A stretch of 64,000 nucleotides of DNA from Sporosarcina limicola (GCF_014873855.1 NZ_JADBEL010000005.1:1-64000), one strand, 5' to 3'. Shown: positions 8,684 through 17,929, counted from the stretch's first letter. Notes: generated by a model from the sequence alone, not told the origin. A program made the numbers and translations.

Positions 8684-9361
8684 CTGGTTCCAGATAATGA
8701 ATTAATGGAAATGCAAACTGAGGTTTTATTTAAAACTGATAGTTTAGGGAGAATTACAGAAATAAATGAACCGTCGAACTTACCTGCACCTTTATTTTTC
8801 CTTGGTCGTACCAAACAGGGCAATAGAATACATTTTAATACATATTTTCCCGAATCTTATAAAAATAAAATAATAGAAGTTATTAACCAAGATCAAACTA
8901 CTATTAATTTGGCGAAGTTAATAGGGATTTTAAATAAAGTAAAGACAATCAGTAACTTGTGGGTAGGGCCTGCTTATGTCTTTCCTGAAAACTTCATGAT
9001 GACTTCTAATGCAGTTAAAATTACAAATGAAAATAAGGAATTACTAGAAATCGGATTCCCTAATCTTTTAGAGCAATTTAAATGGAGACAACCCTTTTTT
9101 GCCATCATAAAAGATGGTAGAGCTGTGTCTGTATGTTGTAGTGCAAGAAAAAGTACAAAAGCTGCTGAGGCAAGTGTGGAAACGATGGAAGCATATCAAG
9201 GACAGGGCTATGGTACGGAAACTGTTATTGCTTGGGCAAATCAAGTACGAAAAGAAGGATTGCTTGCTCTTTACAGTACAGCTTGGGACAATTTCTCTTC
9301 ACAGGCAATCGCGAAGAAATTAAATCTTTACAGTTACGGCATAGACCTGCATATAAGTTGA
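8684..9361 (+). CDS. GNAT family N-acetyltransferase
   Basis: Protein of about 225 residues. The C-terminal half carries the acetyl-CoA binding loop of GNAT enzymes (YQGQGYGTE) followed by a helix and a typical final strand; the N-terminal half is specific to this subgroup and I cannot name its substrate. The frame is open from a GTG at 8651, but that codon lies within the preceding terminator. AAGGAGGG (8669-8676) is 7 bases upstream of a CTG at 8684, which therefore looks like the real start, although CTG is rare. The next in-frame ATGs (8705, 8711) are too far from it. The stop is directly followed by a group II intron remnant. Confidence 0.7.
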   Translation: MVPDNELMEMQTEVLFKTDSLGRITEINEPSNLPAPLFFLGRTKQGNRIHFNTYFPESYKNKIIEVINQDQTTINLAKLIGILNKVKTISNLWVGPAYVFPENFMMTSNAVKITNENKELLEIGFPNLLEQFKWRQPFFAIIKDGRAVSVCCSARKSTKAAEASVETMEAYQGQGYGTETVIAWANQVRKEGLLALYSTAWDNFSSQAIAKKLNLYSYGIDLHIS

Positions 9362-9394
9362 AGGTTCTAGAGGTACAACTTCGAAGGTAGCCAC

Positions 9395-9494
9395 GACCGA
9401 TTAATATGGAGTGCCGTATGTGATGAAAGTGGCTCGTACGGTGTGGAGGATGGGAAGAGAGAAGCGACATTTCAAAGTCTTACCTATTCCCATT
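9395..9494 (+). mobile_element. Group II intron 3' remnant (domains V/VI)
   Basis: Bases 9411-9446 match the bacterial domain V layout: GTGCCGTATG, an inner TGAT-GAAA-GTGG hairpin, then CTCGTACGGTGTGG, with the GAAA tetraloop in its canonical place. A domain VI-like segment follows with ATGGGAA near 9450 and TTCCCAT near 9488 as closing arms and TTACCTATT before the end. No reverse transcriptase or upstream domains are present between the preceding acetyltransferase and here, so only the 3' end survives. Its ending differs from the intron at 1-97, so the two come from different introns. Confidence 0.7.
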
Positions 9495-9568
9495 AATAAG
9501 AAAACGTAGAGGAAGATAATGTAATTTTGTCGAAATCTCTTTTTGTGTTTTCTACGAGGAGGTTCATA

Positions 9569-9931
9569 ATGGAAATTTATGGATTTGATAAAGAGGTTGG
9601 TACACATATCTCTAAATTTAACTCGGATTTCATAATATCTCGTATAATTAAGACTACTATGCCAGCTCATATAGGATGTATGCACTTAGAAGCAAGTGGT
9701 ATTATTGGCTATCATCAAGCTGTTGTCCCCCAATTAGTAGTTATTGTAAATGGAGAAGGTTGGGTTCGAGGAGAAGGGGATACGAATATTTTTGTTAAGA
9801 AAGGTGATGTAGTTTTTTGGAAGAAGGGCGAATGGCACGAAACTACAACCGATATGGGTTTAACTGCTATTGTTATTGAAAGTGAGGAGTTAAACCCTTC
9901 TTCTCTAATGACATTAAAAGTTAATAATTAA
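9569..9931 (+). CDS. Small cupin-domain protein
   Basis: Protein of 120 residues with a single cupin barrel. A histidine-containing first motif (GYHQAVVPQLVVIVNGEG) and a second motif (KKGDVVFWKKGEWHE) match the cupin pattern, although the first motif has lost part of the usual HxH metal triad. GAGGAGG precedes the ATG by about 6 bases. Such proteins bind metals or small ligands; nothing identifies the ligand. It lies just after an intron remnant in an accessory stretch. Confidence 0.75.
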   Translation: MEIYGFDKEVGTHISKFNSDFIISRIIKTTMPAHIGCMHLEASGIIGYHQAVVPQLVVIVNGEGWVRGEGDTNIFVKKGDVVFWKKGEWHETTTDMGLTAIVIESEELNPSSLMTLKVNN

Positions 9932-9992
9932 AATGCGCATTTCTTTAACCTTTTTGGCGTTTTACATGATCAGCTGGGAGGGGTTGATTCGG

Positions 9993-10148
9993 ATGTGTGA
10001 AACATTTTTGATTGCACGACATATGGGTGTACGGGGTACAGCTATTTTAAAAATAGATAGAGGCAAAGCGATTCAGGTACTTAGAGACAACCGTGGCGTT
10101 GATTTTCAGTTAGCTGTGTTAGGTGGGGTTTGTTCCTACTATGGATAA
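9993..10148 (+). CDS. Small hypothetical protein
   Basis: An open frame of 51 residues begins at an ATG with GGGAGGGG about 9 bases upstream. The same frame is open from an ATG at 9933, but that one has no ribosome binding site. The sequence (ARHMGVRGTAILKIDRGKA region) resembles nothing I recognise and may be a leftover fragment or not be translated. Confidence 0.35.
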   Translation: MCETFLIARHMGVRGTAILKIDRGKAIQVLRDNRGVDFQLAVLGGVCSYYG

Positions 10149-10196
10149 GAGGATTTTCTGACAACCCCAAAATAGGACTGATGGGAGAAATGAAAA

Positions 10197-11087
10197 GTGA
10201 AATCGATAAATGTTTACCATTATGATGCATTTAGTAAAGAACCAAACAAAGGGAATCCAGCGGGAGTAGTTTTAAACGGAGATGATCTAACAGATACGGA
10301 AATGCAAGAAATAGCTTTCAAGGTAGGTTTCAATGAGACTGTCTTTCCGGTTAAATCGGATGTAGCCGACCTTAAAATACGTTATTTTACACCGGGACAC
10401 GAAATGGATTTATGTGGGCATGGAACAATGGCCACCCTTTCCGCCTTAAAGTCTATGGAGTTATTAAGTGCGAAAAGTGAATTGACAATTGAAACAAAAG
10501 TAGGCGTTTTACCAATACGTATAGAGACAATAGCGGATGAATTTTCCATAACGATGAAGCAGGCTTCACCACGGTTTGAAGAATTTACTGGTTCATCTGA
10601 AGAATTGGCCCATTCGATGGGACTTGAAATAGATGATGTAGATTCTACTTTACCGATTGTCTATGGAAGTACAGGTGCATGGACATTGTTAGTTCCGATT
10701 AAGAAACTAAGTTCTTTTAGTAGAATGAAACCTACTAATAAATTGTTCCCAACTATTTTAAAAGAAATGCCCAAAGCATCTGTACATCCTTTTTGTTTGG
10801 AAACATATGATGTAAATGCACATATGCATGCTCGCCACTTTTCATCACCTTATTCAGGTACAATTGAAGACCCAGTTACAGGAACTGCTTCAGGTGTAAT
10901 GGGGGCTTATTATGCGAAATATATAAATAGTAATTTTGAAAAAAATCTAAATCTTATAGTTGAGCAAGGGCATGAAATTGAAAAAAATGGTCGAGTACTG
11001 GTTAGCGTTTCTAAAAATAAAGTTAGTTATGATGTAGAGATAACAGGAAACGCAGTGTATGTAAAAGAGTTTGACGTTGTTTATTAA
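10197..11087 (+). CDS. PhzF family isomerase/epimerase
   Basis: Member of the PhzF/diaminopimelate epimerase-like fold, 296 residues. Signature elements are the N-terminal NPAGVVL, Glu47 in FNETVFP (the general acid/base position of PhzF), the [14 protein letters not shown] segment and the second-half [10 protein letters not shown] loop. Most such proteins in Bacilli are uncharacterised; phenazine synthesis is not implied because no other phz genes are nearby. The GTG start has GGGAGAA about 9 bases upstream. Confidence 0.9.
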   Translation: MKSINVYHYDAFSKEPNKGNPAGVVLNGDDLTDTEMQEIAFKVGFNETVFPVKSDVADLKIRYFTPGHEMDLCGHGTMATLSALKSMELLSAKSELTIETKVGVLPIRIETIADEFSITMKQASPRFEEFTGSSEELAHSMGLEIDDVDSTLPIVYGSTGAWTLLVPIKKLSSFSRMKPTNKLFPTILKEMPKASVHPFCLETYDVNAHMHARHFSSPYSGTIEDPVTGTASGVMGAYYAKYINSNFEKNLNLIVEQGHEIEKNGRVLVSVSKNKVSYDVEITGNAVYVKEFDVVY

Positions 11088-11141
11088 TATGTGGAGATAT
11101 AGTGACACTCTCTTCAATTAAGAACTAATGGGGGATTAATA

Positions 11142-11579
11142 ATGGTAAATTCAGCAGAGAAAATTTTAGAATTAACAACAACGGAACAATGGAAAGAAGC
11201 CTTCCCAGTTATGCATCAGCTTCGTATCGATTTAGCGGAAGAGGCGTACCTTGATTTACTTAATGAGATGAAAAAAGAAGGATATCGTCTTTTTGCATTA
11301 TTTGCTGAAGATCAGATTGTAGCCTTAGCTGGTTTAATCATCAGGGTGAATTTGTATAGTGAACGCCATGTATATTTATATGATTTGGTAACAGATGCAT
11401 CTCACCGTTCTCTTGGATATGGTGAAAAACTATTAGATTATATTCATAACTGGGCAAGAGAAAATGGAGCGGGATATGTGGCTTTAGAATCGGCAACCCA
11501 TAGAATAGATGCCCATAGATTCTACGAAGATAAATTTAATTATGATAAATGGTGTTTCTCATTCAGGAAAAAGTTGTGA
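11142..11579 (+). CDS. GNAT family N-acetyltransferase
   Basis: A 145-residue single-domain acetyltransferase. The acetyl-CoA pyrophosphate loop is HRSLGYGEKL, preceded by the strand VYLYDLVTD and followed by a C-terminal FYEDKFNY motif typical of the fold. The substrate cannot be told. GGGGGA lies 7 bases before the ATG. It is followed by a strong bidirectional terminator. Confidence 0.85.
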   Translation: MVNSAEKILELTTTEQWKEAFPVMHQLRIDLAEEAYLDLLNEMKKEGYRLFALFAEDQIVALAGLIIRVNLYSERHVYLYDLVTDASHRSLGYGEKLLDYIHNWARENGAGYVALESATHRIDAHRFYEDKFNYDKWCFSFRKKL

Positions 11580-11600
11580 TCTAGTTGTTTAAATTTGAAA

Positions 11601-11650
11601 TAAAGTGCCCCAAAATGATTCGAATTAGAATCGTTTTGGAGCACTTTATT
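11601..11650. terminator. Bidirectional terminator
   Basis: TAAAGTGCCCCAAAA and its near-complement TTTTGGAGCACTTTA enclose a GATTC/GAATC stem. A- and T-rich flanks on both sides suit both the acetyltransferase gene and the minus-strand membrane protein gene. Confidence 0.8.
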
Positions 11651-11746
11651 TACTTTTATGATGAATTAGTCCAAGCCGTCTTATAGTTCTTTCTTTATTT
11701 CTTTTGTTCAGTAAGACGTATTCTACTCTCTAATAATTCAAATTCT

Positions 11747-12040
11747 TTATCCTTGCCACATTGCACATACGAAAACACTCCAAAGAGTTGTCGGTATTCC
11801 TAGTAGTAAGATAATACAATACAATGAGATTTCCATTTTCAACAGTTGATTTGAAGCCTTTTTTGCGTAGATGAAAGCCGTCACAAACATAACAATACTT
11901 AAAATTGTTAGTATATCTACGTAATAGACTGGTGAAACTGCCCAAAAATTATCATTCAAAAAGTAAGCGAACCATTGGGCGAATACACCGAATATAGTTG
12001 CTGAAAAAAGTAATCCACCAAACACTAGCCCATGCTTCAT
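11747..12040 (-). CDS. Small membrane protein with three predicted TM helices
   Basis: Predicted 97-residue integral membrane protein of unknown function. Hydrophobic segments lie at about residues 4-30, 40-62 and 70-94, separated by a short basic loop (YAKKASNQ). The ATG at 12040 is chosen because AAGGAG lies 8 bases upstream; the frame also stays open to a GTG at 12049. I do not recognise the family. Confidence 0.7.
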   Translation of the reverse strand: MKHGLVFGGLLFSATIFGVFAQWFAYFLNDNFWAVSPVYYVDILTILSIVMFVTAFIYAKKASNQLLKMEISLYCIILLLGIPTTLWSVFVCAMWQG

Positions 12041-12094
12041 TAACTGCACTCCTTCGATAAAATCTTCTACCTATATTGTTAAACAATTGCATTT

Positions 12095-12325
12095 CTAATA
12101 ATAGTACGTTCTTAATGAGTAATAAGTTTCATTAATTAGATATAAATAGCTTTTAACTATCATTTTACTTATAGAATCCACAGCGCTTCTATGTTTCACA
12201 ATATCAGGGAATTGAAACCATCTCAAATAATTGCCGAGATATTTTGTTGACACACCACTAAAATGTTGAATCCAGCCTTTCAAACGGCTGTGATAGTTAT
12301 TTATATTCCTTTTTCTTATATCAAA
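12095..12325 (-). pseudogene. IS1595-family transposase remnant (C-terminal end)
   Basis: The minus-strand frame reads NNYHSRLKGWIQHF and GVSTKYLGNYLRWF, which is the conserved C-terminal region of IS1595-type transposases (NxFHxRLKxW...GVATKYLxNYL). The zinc finger and the catalytic domain are absent and no start or inverted repeats are evident, so this is a decayed fragment. The upstream limit is approximate. Confidence 0.72.
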
Positions 12326-12531
12326 TAAAACAAAAAAGAAAAAGGAGATGCTTTATTTATGGTATTATCACCGTCGCTAATTGAATTTTCACTTATATTA
12401 TCAGTTATCGATAATGTTGAATGGAGTTAGTGACTAATGTTTTATTTCCACACAAGAAGATATGGTGTAATTTTCATATAATTGTTGTGGCATTATAAAA
12501 AATTCACTTTAGAAGATTGGAGAGAAGCTAT

Positions 12532-13119
12532 TTGGAAATCTTGTTAATCAGACATGGGGAGTCAGAAGCAGATATATTAAATGTACACGAAGGAAGAGCA
12601 GATTTTCCCTTAACAGCGAAAGGGCGTAATCAAGTGCATTTAATGGCTGCAAGAGTGAAAAATGAATTTCCACCTGAAATTATTTGGGCTAGCACCCTTC
12701 AAAGAGTAAGTGAAACTGCGTCGGTACTTGCAGAAAAAGTCGGTTGTCCAATCCATTTTGAAGAAGAATTAATGGAATATAATAATGGTATCCTAGCCGG
12801 TCTATCTTTCAAGGAAGCAAAAAAATATCCTAATCCAAAATACCTTCATGAGAGAATCGAAGGAGGGGAATCTCATATTGAGTTCAGAATGCGAATAGAA
12901 TCCATCTTCTCAAAGATTCTATCTTCTGCTCAGTATAATAGAATTGCAATTGTTGCTCATGGTGGGGTTATAAATTGTCTTCTCCGTTCATTTTTTCACA
13001 TGCCAGTTACTAAGGACTTTTATTTTAAAAATGGCGATACGGGTATTAGTTATATTGAAATAACGGAGCAAGATAAAGTTGTTCATTTTTTGAATAGCAT
13101 AGCTCATTTATCAAAATAA
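12532..13119 (+). CDS. Histidine phosphatase family protein (phosphoglycerate mutase-like)
   Basis: A 195-residue branch-1 histidine phosphatase. The phosphoacceptor motif LIRHGES is at the extreme N-terminus, the second Arg lies in STLQRVSETA, the acid residue in LMEYNNG, and the second catalytic His in VAHGG. The substrate is unknown; relatives dephosphorylate sugars, phosphoglycerate or cobalamin precursors. The TTG at 12532 is preferred because GGAGAG lies 7 bases upstream and the protein then starts at the conserved strand; an in-frame TTG at 12517 lacks such a site. Confidence 0.86.
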   Translation: MEILLIRHGESEADILNVHEGRADFPLTAKGRNQVHLMAARVKNEFPPEIIWASTLQRVSETASVLAEKVGCPIHFEEELMEYNNGILAGLSFKEAKKYPNPKYLHERIEGGESHIEFRMRIESIFSKILSSAQYNRIAIVAHGGVINCLLRSFFHMPVTKDFYFKNGDTGISYIEITEQDKVVHFLNSIAHLSK

Positions 13120-13139
13120 GAATTTCAGGAGGGTGCTTT

Positions 13140-13319
13140 ATGGAAAAATCAATAACTGTAGTTTTACTTATTGTGAGCTTTGTACTTACTTCCTAAAGGA
13201 TATACCGAATGAATTCAAATGACAAAGAGCTTAAGTACCTCGAGTCTTTGCATGAATCAACTTCTATTGAACTTATTGGATTTCAACAAACCCTCTTCAT
13301 TAGAAATTCAGAATTCTAA
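13140..13319 (+). pseudogene. Nonsense-interrupted small secreted or membrane protein gene
   Basis: AGGAGGG precedes an ATG that encodes MEKSITVVLLIVSFVLTS, a signal-peptide or TM-like segment, and then TAA (13194-13196). The same frame stays open after the stop for 40 more codons (through LKYLESLHESTSIEL) to a TAA at 13317-13319. The good ribosome binding site, the hydrophobic leader and the continued frame suggest a gene broken by one stop. An 18-residue peptide alone is the alternative. Confidence 0.45.
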
Positions 13320-13380
13320 CGAATAAGTGTGAAAAGTAAAGATGGGGTGTAGTCTACGGATAGCTCCTGTCATATTTCTT
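13313..13380 (+). repeat. Hairpin repeat element, copy 1 (upstream of tldD)
   Basis: The core TTCTAACGAAYAAG...GTAAAGATG...GYAGTCTACGGAYAGC is shared with a copy at 16347-16415 in the same orientation. This copy has the AGTC-TACG-GAYA apical hairpin but degraded outer arms (GATGGGG / CTCCTGTCAT). Confidence 0.75.
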
Positions 13381-13428
13381 CTTGTTATACTCTAATTATC
13401 TGAAAATACTACATTACTTTTGTAAACG

Positions 13429-13457
13429 CTTTTATTGTGTAAACTATTCGTTATAAT
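13429..13457 (+). promoter_or_regulatory. Candidate promoter of tldD-pmbA
   Basis: A perfect TATAAT (13452-13457) lies 17 bases after CTTTTA, about 26 bases before the tldD ATG. The -35 match is weak. The sequence TGTAAACGCTTTTA overlapping it differs at one position from the CcpA cre consensus. Confidence 0.45.
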
Positions 13458-13482
13458 AAGGTAGTGAAGGGGGAATGGGAAT

Positions 13483-14871
13483 ATGATCAAACAATCAATT
13501 ATTGAAAATGTATTGGAAGCCGCACTTTCCACAGGGGGCGATTTCTCCGAAGTGTTCATTGAAGACAAATTTACAAACATGATGGAGTTGCAGGGAGGAA
13601 AGATAGAAAAAAGTATATCCGGTCGTGACTTCGGTATCGGTATCCGCATCTTTTCCGGACTTCAAAGCATTTACACGTATACGACCGATTTCACGGAAGA
13701 AGGATTAGTTAATGCGGCGAAACGTGCAGCACTCGCCATCAAAGGTGGAGGTAGCGGGACGATTCATCCGCTCCGGAAAGAAACATTTCCTACAATTCAT
13801 AAAATTTCTCAAATGCCGCAAACGGTAGAACATGCACGAAAAGCAGCGGTCATGAAAAAGGCCAATGAAATCGCAAGAAATTATGATGCACGGATCAAGC
13901 AAGCTGAACTTCGCTATATTGATGAAGAACAGAATGTGCTCATTGCGAACTCCGAAGGCAAATTCGTTGAAGACACACGTGTTCATAGCAGGCTCTCAAT
14001 TCAAGCGACAGCTTCCGACGGAATTGAAATGCAAACAGGATTCTATGCACCGGCTGCACATGCTGGTTTTGAATTTATCGAAAACCTGGACCTCAATCAT
14101 TATGCAGGTGAAGCAGCGCGTATTGCAGTAACGATGCTCGAAGCGGATGAATGTCCAAGCGGGAAGTTCCAGGTCATTATCGACAATAAATTCGGTGGGG
14201 TTATTTTCCACGAAGCTTGTGGTCACGGGCTTGAAGCGACCGCTGTTGCGAAAAATAACTCCGTTTTTGCGAACCGCATCGGTGAAAAAGTGGCGTCAGA
14301 TATCGTCACTTACATCGATGATGGAACGCTGCCGAACGAATGGGGATCCCTCAATGTTGACGATGAGGGTGAAAAAACGCGAAAAAATGTCCTGATTGAA
14401 AATGGGATTTTAAAAGGCTATCTTATTGATAAATTTAATGCACGACGCATGAATGCGGAAACAACCGGTTCTTCTCGCCGTGAGTCGTACCGCTATAGCC
14501 CGACATCGCGCATGACGAACACATACATTGCTCTGGGTAAATCGACGCCGGAAGAAATCATCGCATCGACAGAACGTGGTATTTACGCGAGATATATGGG
14601 TGGTGGCCAAGTCAATCCGGCAACTGGCGATTACAACTTCGCCGTGGCGGAGGCCTACCTGGTGAAAGACGGTAAAATTGACCGTCCAGTACGAGGCGCG
14701 ACATTAATTGGTAACGGTGCAAAAACGCTACAGCTCGTAGACATGGTGGGTAATAATCTCGCACACGGCGCGGGAATGTGTGGAGCAATGAGTGGAAGTT
14801 TGCCTGTCAACGTCGGCCAGCCTATGATTCGCGTCAGTGAAATTACCGTCGGCGGGACGAAGGGGGAATAA
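13483..14871 (+). CDS. tldD: TldD/PmbA family metallopeptidase, TldD subunit
   Basis: The catalytic-type subunit of the TldD-TldE heterodimer, a zinc-dependent peptidase that in E. coli trims modified peptides such as microcin B17 and degrades unfolded peptides. The HEACGH motif (HExxxH) supplies zinc ligands. The 462 residues match the family. GAAGGGGG lies upstream of the ATG. The partner gene follows with three bases between stop and start. No peptide-modification gene is nearby, so the role here is probably general proteolysis. Confidence 0.92.
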   Translation: MIKQSIIENVLEAALSTGGDFSEVFIEDKFTNMMELQGGKIEKSISGRDFGIGIRIFSGLQSIYTYTTDFTEEGLVNAAKRAALAIKGGGSGTIHPLRKETFPTIHKISQMPQTVEHARKAAVMKKANEIARNYDARIKQAELRYIDEEQNVLIANSEGKFVEDTRVHSRLSIQATASDGIEMQTGFYAPAAHAGFEFIENLDLNHYAGEAARIAVTMLEADECPSGKFQVIIDNKFGGVIFHEACGHGLEATAVAKNNSVFANRIGEKVASDIVTYIDDGTLPNEWGSLNVDDEGEKTRKNVLIENGILKGYLIDKFNARRMNAETTGSSRRESYRYSPTSRMTNTYIALGKSTPEEIIASTERGIYARYMGGGQVNPATGDYNFAVAEAYLVKDGKIDRPVRGATLIGNGAKTLQLVDMVGNNLAHGAGMCGAMSGSLPVNVGQPMIRVSEITVGGTKGE

Positions 14872-14874
14872 TTG

Positions 14875-16218
14875 ATGACTATCAACGAATTTCAAAAGAA
14901 ACTATTAGCCGAAGCAATGGAAACTGGTTTCAAAGAAGCTGAAGTTTATTATGAGAAGTCCGAATCATTCCGCGTCATGATTTTCAAAGGGGAAATCGAT
15001 AGTTACGAGACATCTGAGGAAGGCGGTCTCGGTTTTCGTGGTCTCTACAACGGGAAAATGGGCTATGCTTATACGGAAAAAATCGAAGAATCCTCGATTG
15101 CATTTTTGATTGACAGCGCAAAAGCGAATGCGGATGTACTTGATGAAGACGACGGAACGGATATTTTTGAAGGCAGTGAAATTTACGCAGGGCATGACTT
15201 CTATAGCGAAGAGCTTGCGCAAGTGTCTATCCTTGAGAAAATAGAACTAATCAAGTCAATTGAAAGGAAAGTCTTTGCGTATGATTCGCGTATTATCACA
15301 CTCGACTATTGCATGCTGCAAGACTTTTCTGAAGAGCGTGTTATGGCGAATAACAAAAGTCTTTCATTGAATGAAAAACAAAATGGTCTCATTATCTATA
15401 TTTCCGCTGTTGTTAAAGATGGAGAAGAAATGAAAACAGGAAGATTTGGTAAAATGACCCGTAATTTCGCTGAGCTTGATGCCGACGCAATTGCGAAAGA
15501 AGTGGCGGAAGAAGCGTTGTCAAATCTTGGGGAACAGTCAATTCCAACACGGAAATATCCAATCATCATGCGTCATGATGCATCCGCGTCGTTACTTGCC
15601 GCGTTCACGCCGATCTTTTCGGCTGAAAATACGCAAATGGGTCAGTCGTTACTAAAAGGGAAAGTTGGGGAGAAGATTGCCGCCGATACATTCACGCTGC
15701 TTGATGATCCATCCCATCCAGACGCAATTGCCGGTTCAAATTTTGACGGTGAAGGTGTAGCAACTAAAAAACGTGCAATCGTCTCATGTGGAACACTCGA
15801 AACGCTACTCCATAATCGGAAAACGGCAAAAAAAGATGGTGTTGAAACGACGGGACATGCACATAAGTCTTCATATAAAAGCACACTCACAATTGCTCCA
15901 CTGAATATGTATATCGCTCCAGGTAACAGGAGCAAGGAAGACTTGATAGCATCCATGGAAGAAGGCGTATTCATCACAGACTTATCCGGCCTTCATTCCG
16001 GAGCCAGCACGGTCTCAGGTGACTTTTCAATCGCAGCAACAGGCTTCCATATTAAAGACGGCAAAATTGCATCAGCTGTCAAGCAGATGACAATTGCAGG
16101 CAACTTTTTCGATTATTTAAAAGACATCGAAGAGGCGGGATCAGACCTGAAGTTCATGCCAGGCGGTTACGGATCACCATCGTTAGTAGTGAAAGAGCTT
16201 TCTGTTACAGTAGATTAA
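14875..16218 (+). CDS. pmbA: TldD/PmbA family protein, TldE (PmbA) subunit
   Basis: Non-catalytic partner of TldD, 447 residues. It aligns in overall plan with TldD (N-terminal EVYYEKSES, C-terminal VSGDFSIAATGF) but lacks HExxxH, as expected for TldE. The ATG at 14875 has AGGGGG 8 bases upstream at the end of tldD; a TTG at 14872 abuts the tldD stop and is less likely. The two genes form an operon and the products should form a complex. Confidence 0.9.
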   Translation: MTINEFQKKLLAEAMETGFKEAEVYYEKSESFRVMIFKGEIDSYETSEEGGLGFRGLYNGKMGYAYTEKIEESSIAFLIDSAKANADVLDEDDGTDIFEGSEIYAGHDFYSEELAQVSILEKIELIKSIERKVFAYDSRIITLDYCMLQDFSEERVMANNKSLSLNEKQNGLIIYISAVVKDGEEMKTGRFGKMTRNFAELDADAIAKEVAEEALSNLGEQSIPTRKYPIIMRHDASASLLAAFTPIFSAENTQMGQSLLKGKVGEKIAADTFTLLDDPSHPDAIAGSNFDGEGVATKKRAIVSCGTLETLLHNRKTAKKDGVETTGHAHKSSYKSTLTIAPLNMYIAPGNRSKEDLIASMEEGVFITDLSGLHSGASTVSGDFSIAATGFHIKDGKIASAVKQMTIAGNFFDYLKDIEEAGSDLKFMPGGYGSPSLVVKELSVTVD

Positions 16219-16224
16219 ATCGAG

Positions 16225-16256
16225 TGGCATCCTTCCATATGAAGGGTGTCATTTTT
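16225..16256 (+). terminator. Terminator after pmbA
   Basis: TGGCATCCTTC and GAAGGGTGTCA pair around CATAT and are followed by TTTTTAGTT. Confidence 0.85.
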
Positions 16257-16346
16257 AGTTCTGTTGCGCTTAACAAGTAAACATATAGTCCAAGAGGTAT
16301 CTTTGGTTTTCACGCTAACGTTTCTTCAATCCGTTTGGCGAATCAA

Positions 16347-16415
16347 CTTCTAACGAACAAGAGTAAAACGTAAAGATGAAGCGCAGTCTACGGACAGCAC
16401 TTCATCTTTTTTGTA
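16347..16415 (+). repeat. Hairpin repeat element, copy 2 (downstream of pmbA)
   Basis: Same core as 13313-13380. Here the arms are intact: AGATGAAG pairs with CTTCATCT around an AGTC-TACG-GACA apex, followed by TTTTTTG, so it could act as a terminator. The 3-kb interval between the two copies is the tldD-pmbA operon. Confidence 0.75.
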
Positions 16416-16489
16416 GTGCTAATAATCTCAAAACTGACGAATCGTAGCCTGTCATGAGATAATGCAATTAGAATGTGAGGTTGGTTAGA

Positions 16490-17926
16490 ATGTTATTTCG
16501 AGATTTTCGATTAAGTGATGAAATTACACGGGCGCTAGATGGACTTGGTTATTCTGCCCCGACAGAAGTGCAGGAGAAAGTAATCCCAGCAGCATTGGAA
16601 CGGCATGATTTGGCCGTTAAATCGCAGACGGGGAGCGGAAAGACCGCGGCATTTGGCATTCCGATTTGTGAAATGGTGAAGTGGGAAGAGAATAAACCAC
16701 AGGCACTTATTTTAACACCGACACGCGAGCTTGCCGACCAAGTGAAGGAAGACATTACGAACATCGGCCGTTTCAAGCGGATTAAAGCTGCCGCTATATA
16801 CGGAAAACACCCATTTAATTATCAAAAGGAAGAACTGAAGCAAAAATGCCATGTTGTTGTCGGGACGCCGGGGCGCGTAATGGATCATATTGAACGTGGC
16901 ACACTTGTTTTGGATCAGATTGAATACCTGGTTCTCGATGAAGCCGATGAAATGCTTAATATGGGATTCATCGATCAAGTCGAAGCGATTATCAATAAAT
17001 TGCCGAAACAAAGAGTGACGATGCTATTTTCTGCTACGCTTTCGAAAAATATTGAACAGCTATGCCGTAAATATATGAAGGACCCAAAACATGTTGAAAT
17101 CGCATCCACCGTCACACTAACGGATCAAATTGACCACTCGCTTATCGTAGTGAAAGAGCAGCAGAAATTTGGGTTGTTGCGAGATGTGACAGTTGTTGAA
17201 AATCCGGATAGTTGTATCATTTTCTGCCGCACGAAAGATCAGGTAGATAGCGTCAATGAACAGTTGGAAAAACTTGATTATACAAGCGATAAATTGCATG
17301 GTGGCATGATGCAGGAAGATCGCTTTGCCGTCATGGATGAATTCAAGCGTGGGGAATTTCGTTATTTAGTGGCGACAGACGTTGCGGCGCGCGGGATTGA
17401 TATTGACAGTATCACCCACGTCATCAATTACGATATACCGTTAGAAAAAGAAAGCTATGTGCACCGAGCAGGCCGAACAGGACGAGCGGGTAAAAAAGGG
17501 AAAGCGATTTCGTTCGTCACACCTAACGAAGATAAGTTCCTCGAGGAAATCGAAGCCTATATTGGATTTGAGATTCAACAACGCAATGCGCCATCTCGGC
17601 AATCGGTTGATGTAGCAATGGATGAATTCATAAAAAAACTTGAAAGCATTCCTAAGCTAAAAAAGAATAAAAATGAGATCGTAAATAAAGATATACTAAA
17701 GTTGTATTTCAATGGCGGCAAAAAGAAAAAGCTACGAGCCTTTGATTTTGTCGGCACAATTACAAGCATTCCAGGCGTTACCGCAGAAGATATCGGCATC
17801 ATCAAAATCCAGGATACTGTCACATATATCGATATCCTAAATGGCAAAGGCAAACTGGTTCTGAATGAAATGAAAACGAAAACAGTCAAAGGGAAGTTAT
17901 TGAAAGTGCATATAGCGAATAAATAA
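16490..17926 (+). CDS. dbpA: DEAD-box RNA helicase with DbpA-type RNA-binding domain
   Basis: ATP-dependent RNA helicase of 478 residues. It has motif I (QTGSGKT), Ia (PTRELA), II (DEAD), III (SAT), V ([10 protein letters not shown]) and VI ([10 protein letters not shown]), then a C-terminal basic RRM-like domain (about 405-478). That domain marks the DbpA/YxiN class, whose members bind hairpin 92 of 23S rRNA and help 50S ribosome assembly. The ATG at 16490 has GTGAGG upstream; the frame also reaches a GTG at 16475 that overlaps this site. Confidence 0.93.
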   Translation: MLFRDFRLSDEITRALDGLGYSAPTEVQEKVIPAALERHDLAVKSQTGSGKTAAFGIPICEMVKWEENKPQALILTPTRELADQVKEDITNIGRFKRIKAAAIYGKHPFNYQKEELKQKCHVVVGTPGRVMDHIERGTLVLDQIEYLVLDEADEMLNMGFIDQVEAIINKLPKQRVTMLFSATLSKNIEQLCRKYMKDPKHVEIASTVTLTDQIDHSLIVVKEQQKFGLLRDVTVVENPDSCIIFCRTKDQVDSVNEQLEKLDYTSDKLHGGMMQEDRFAVMDEFKRGEFRYLVATDVAARGIDIDSITHVINYDIPLEKESYVHRAGRTGRAGKKGKAISFVTPNEDKFLEEIEAYIGFEIQQRNAPSRQSVDVAMDEFIKKLESIPKLKKNKNEIVNKDILKLYFNGGKKKKLRAFDFVGTITSIPGVTAEDIGIIKIQDTVTYIDILNGKGKLVLNEMKTKTVKGKLLKVHIANK

Positions 17927-17929
17927 GGT

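Noticed and set aside
9933-9992. Longer start for the small hypothetical protein at 9993
   Set aside because: The ATG at 9933 follows the cupin stop by one base and has no ribosome binding site at a proper distance.
10197-11087. Phenazine biosynthesis role for the PhzF protein
   Set aside because: No other phenazine genes are present; PhzF-like proteins are widespread with other or unknown roles.
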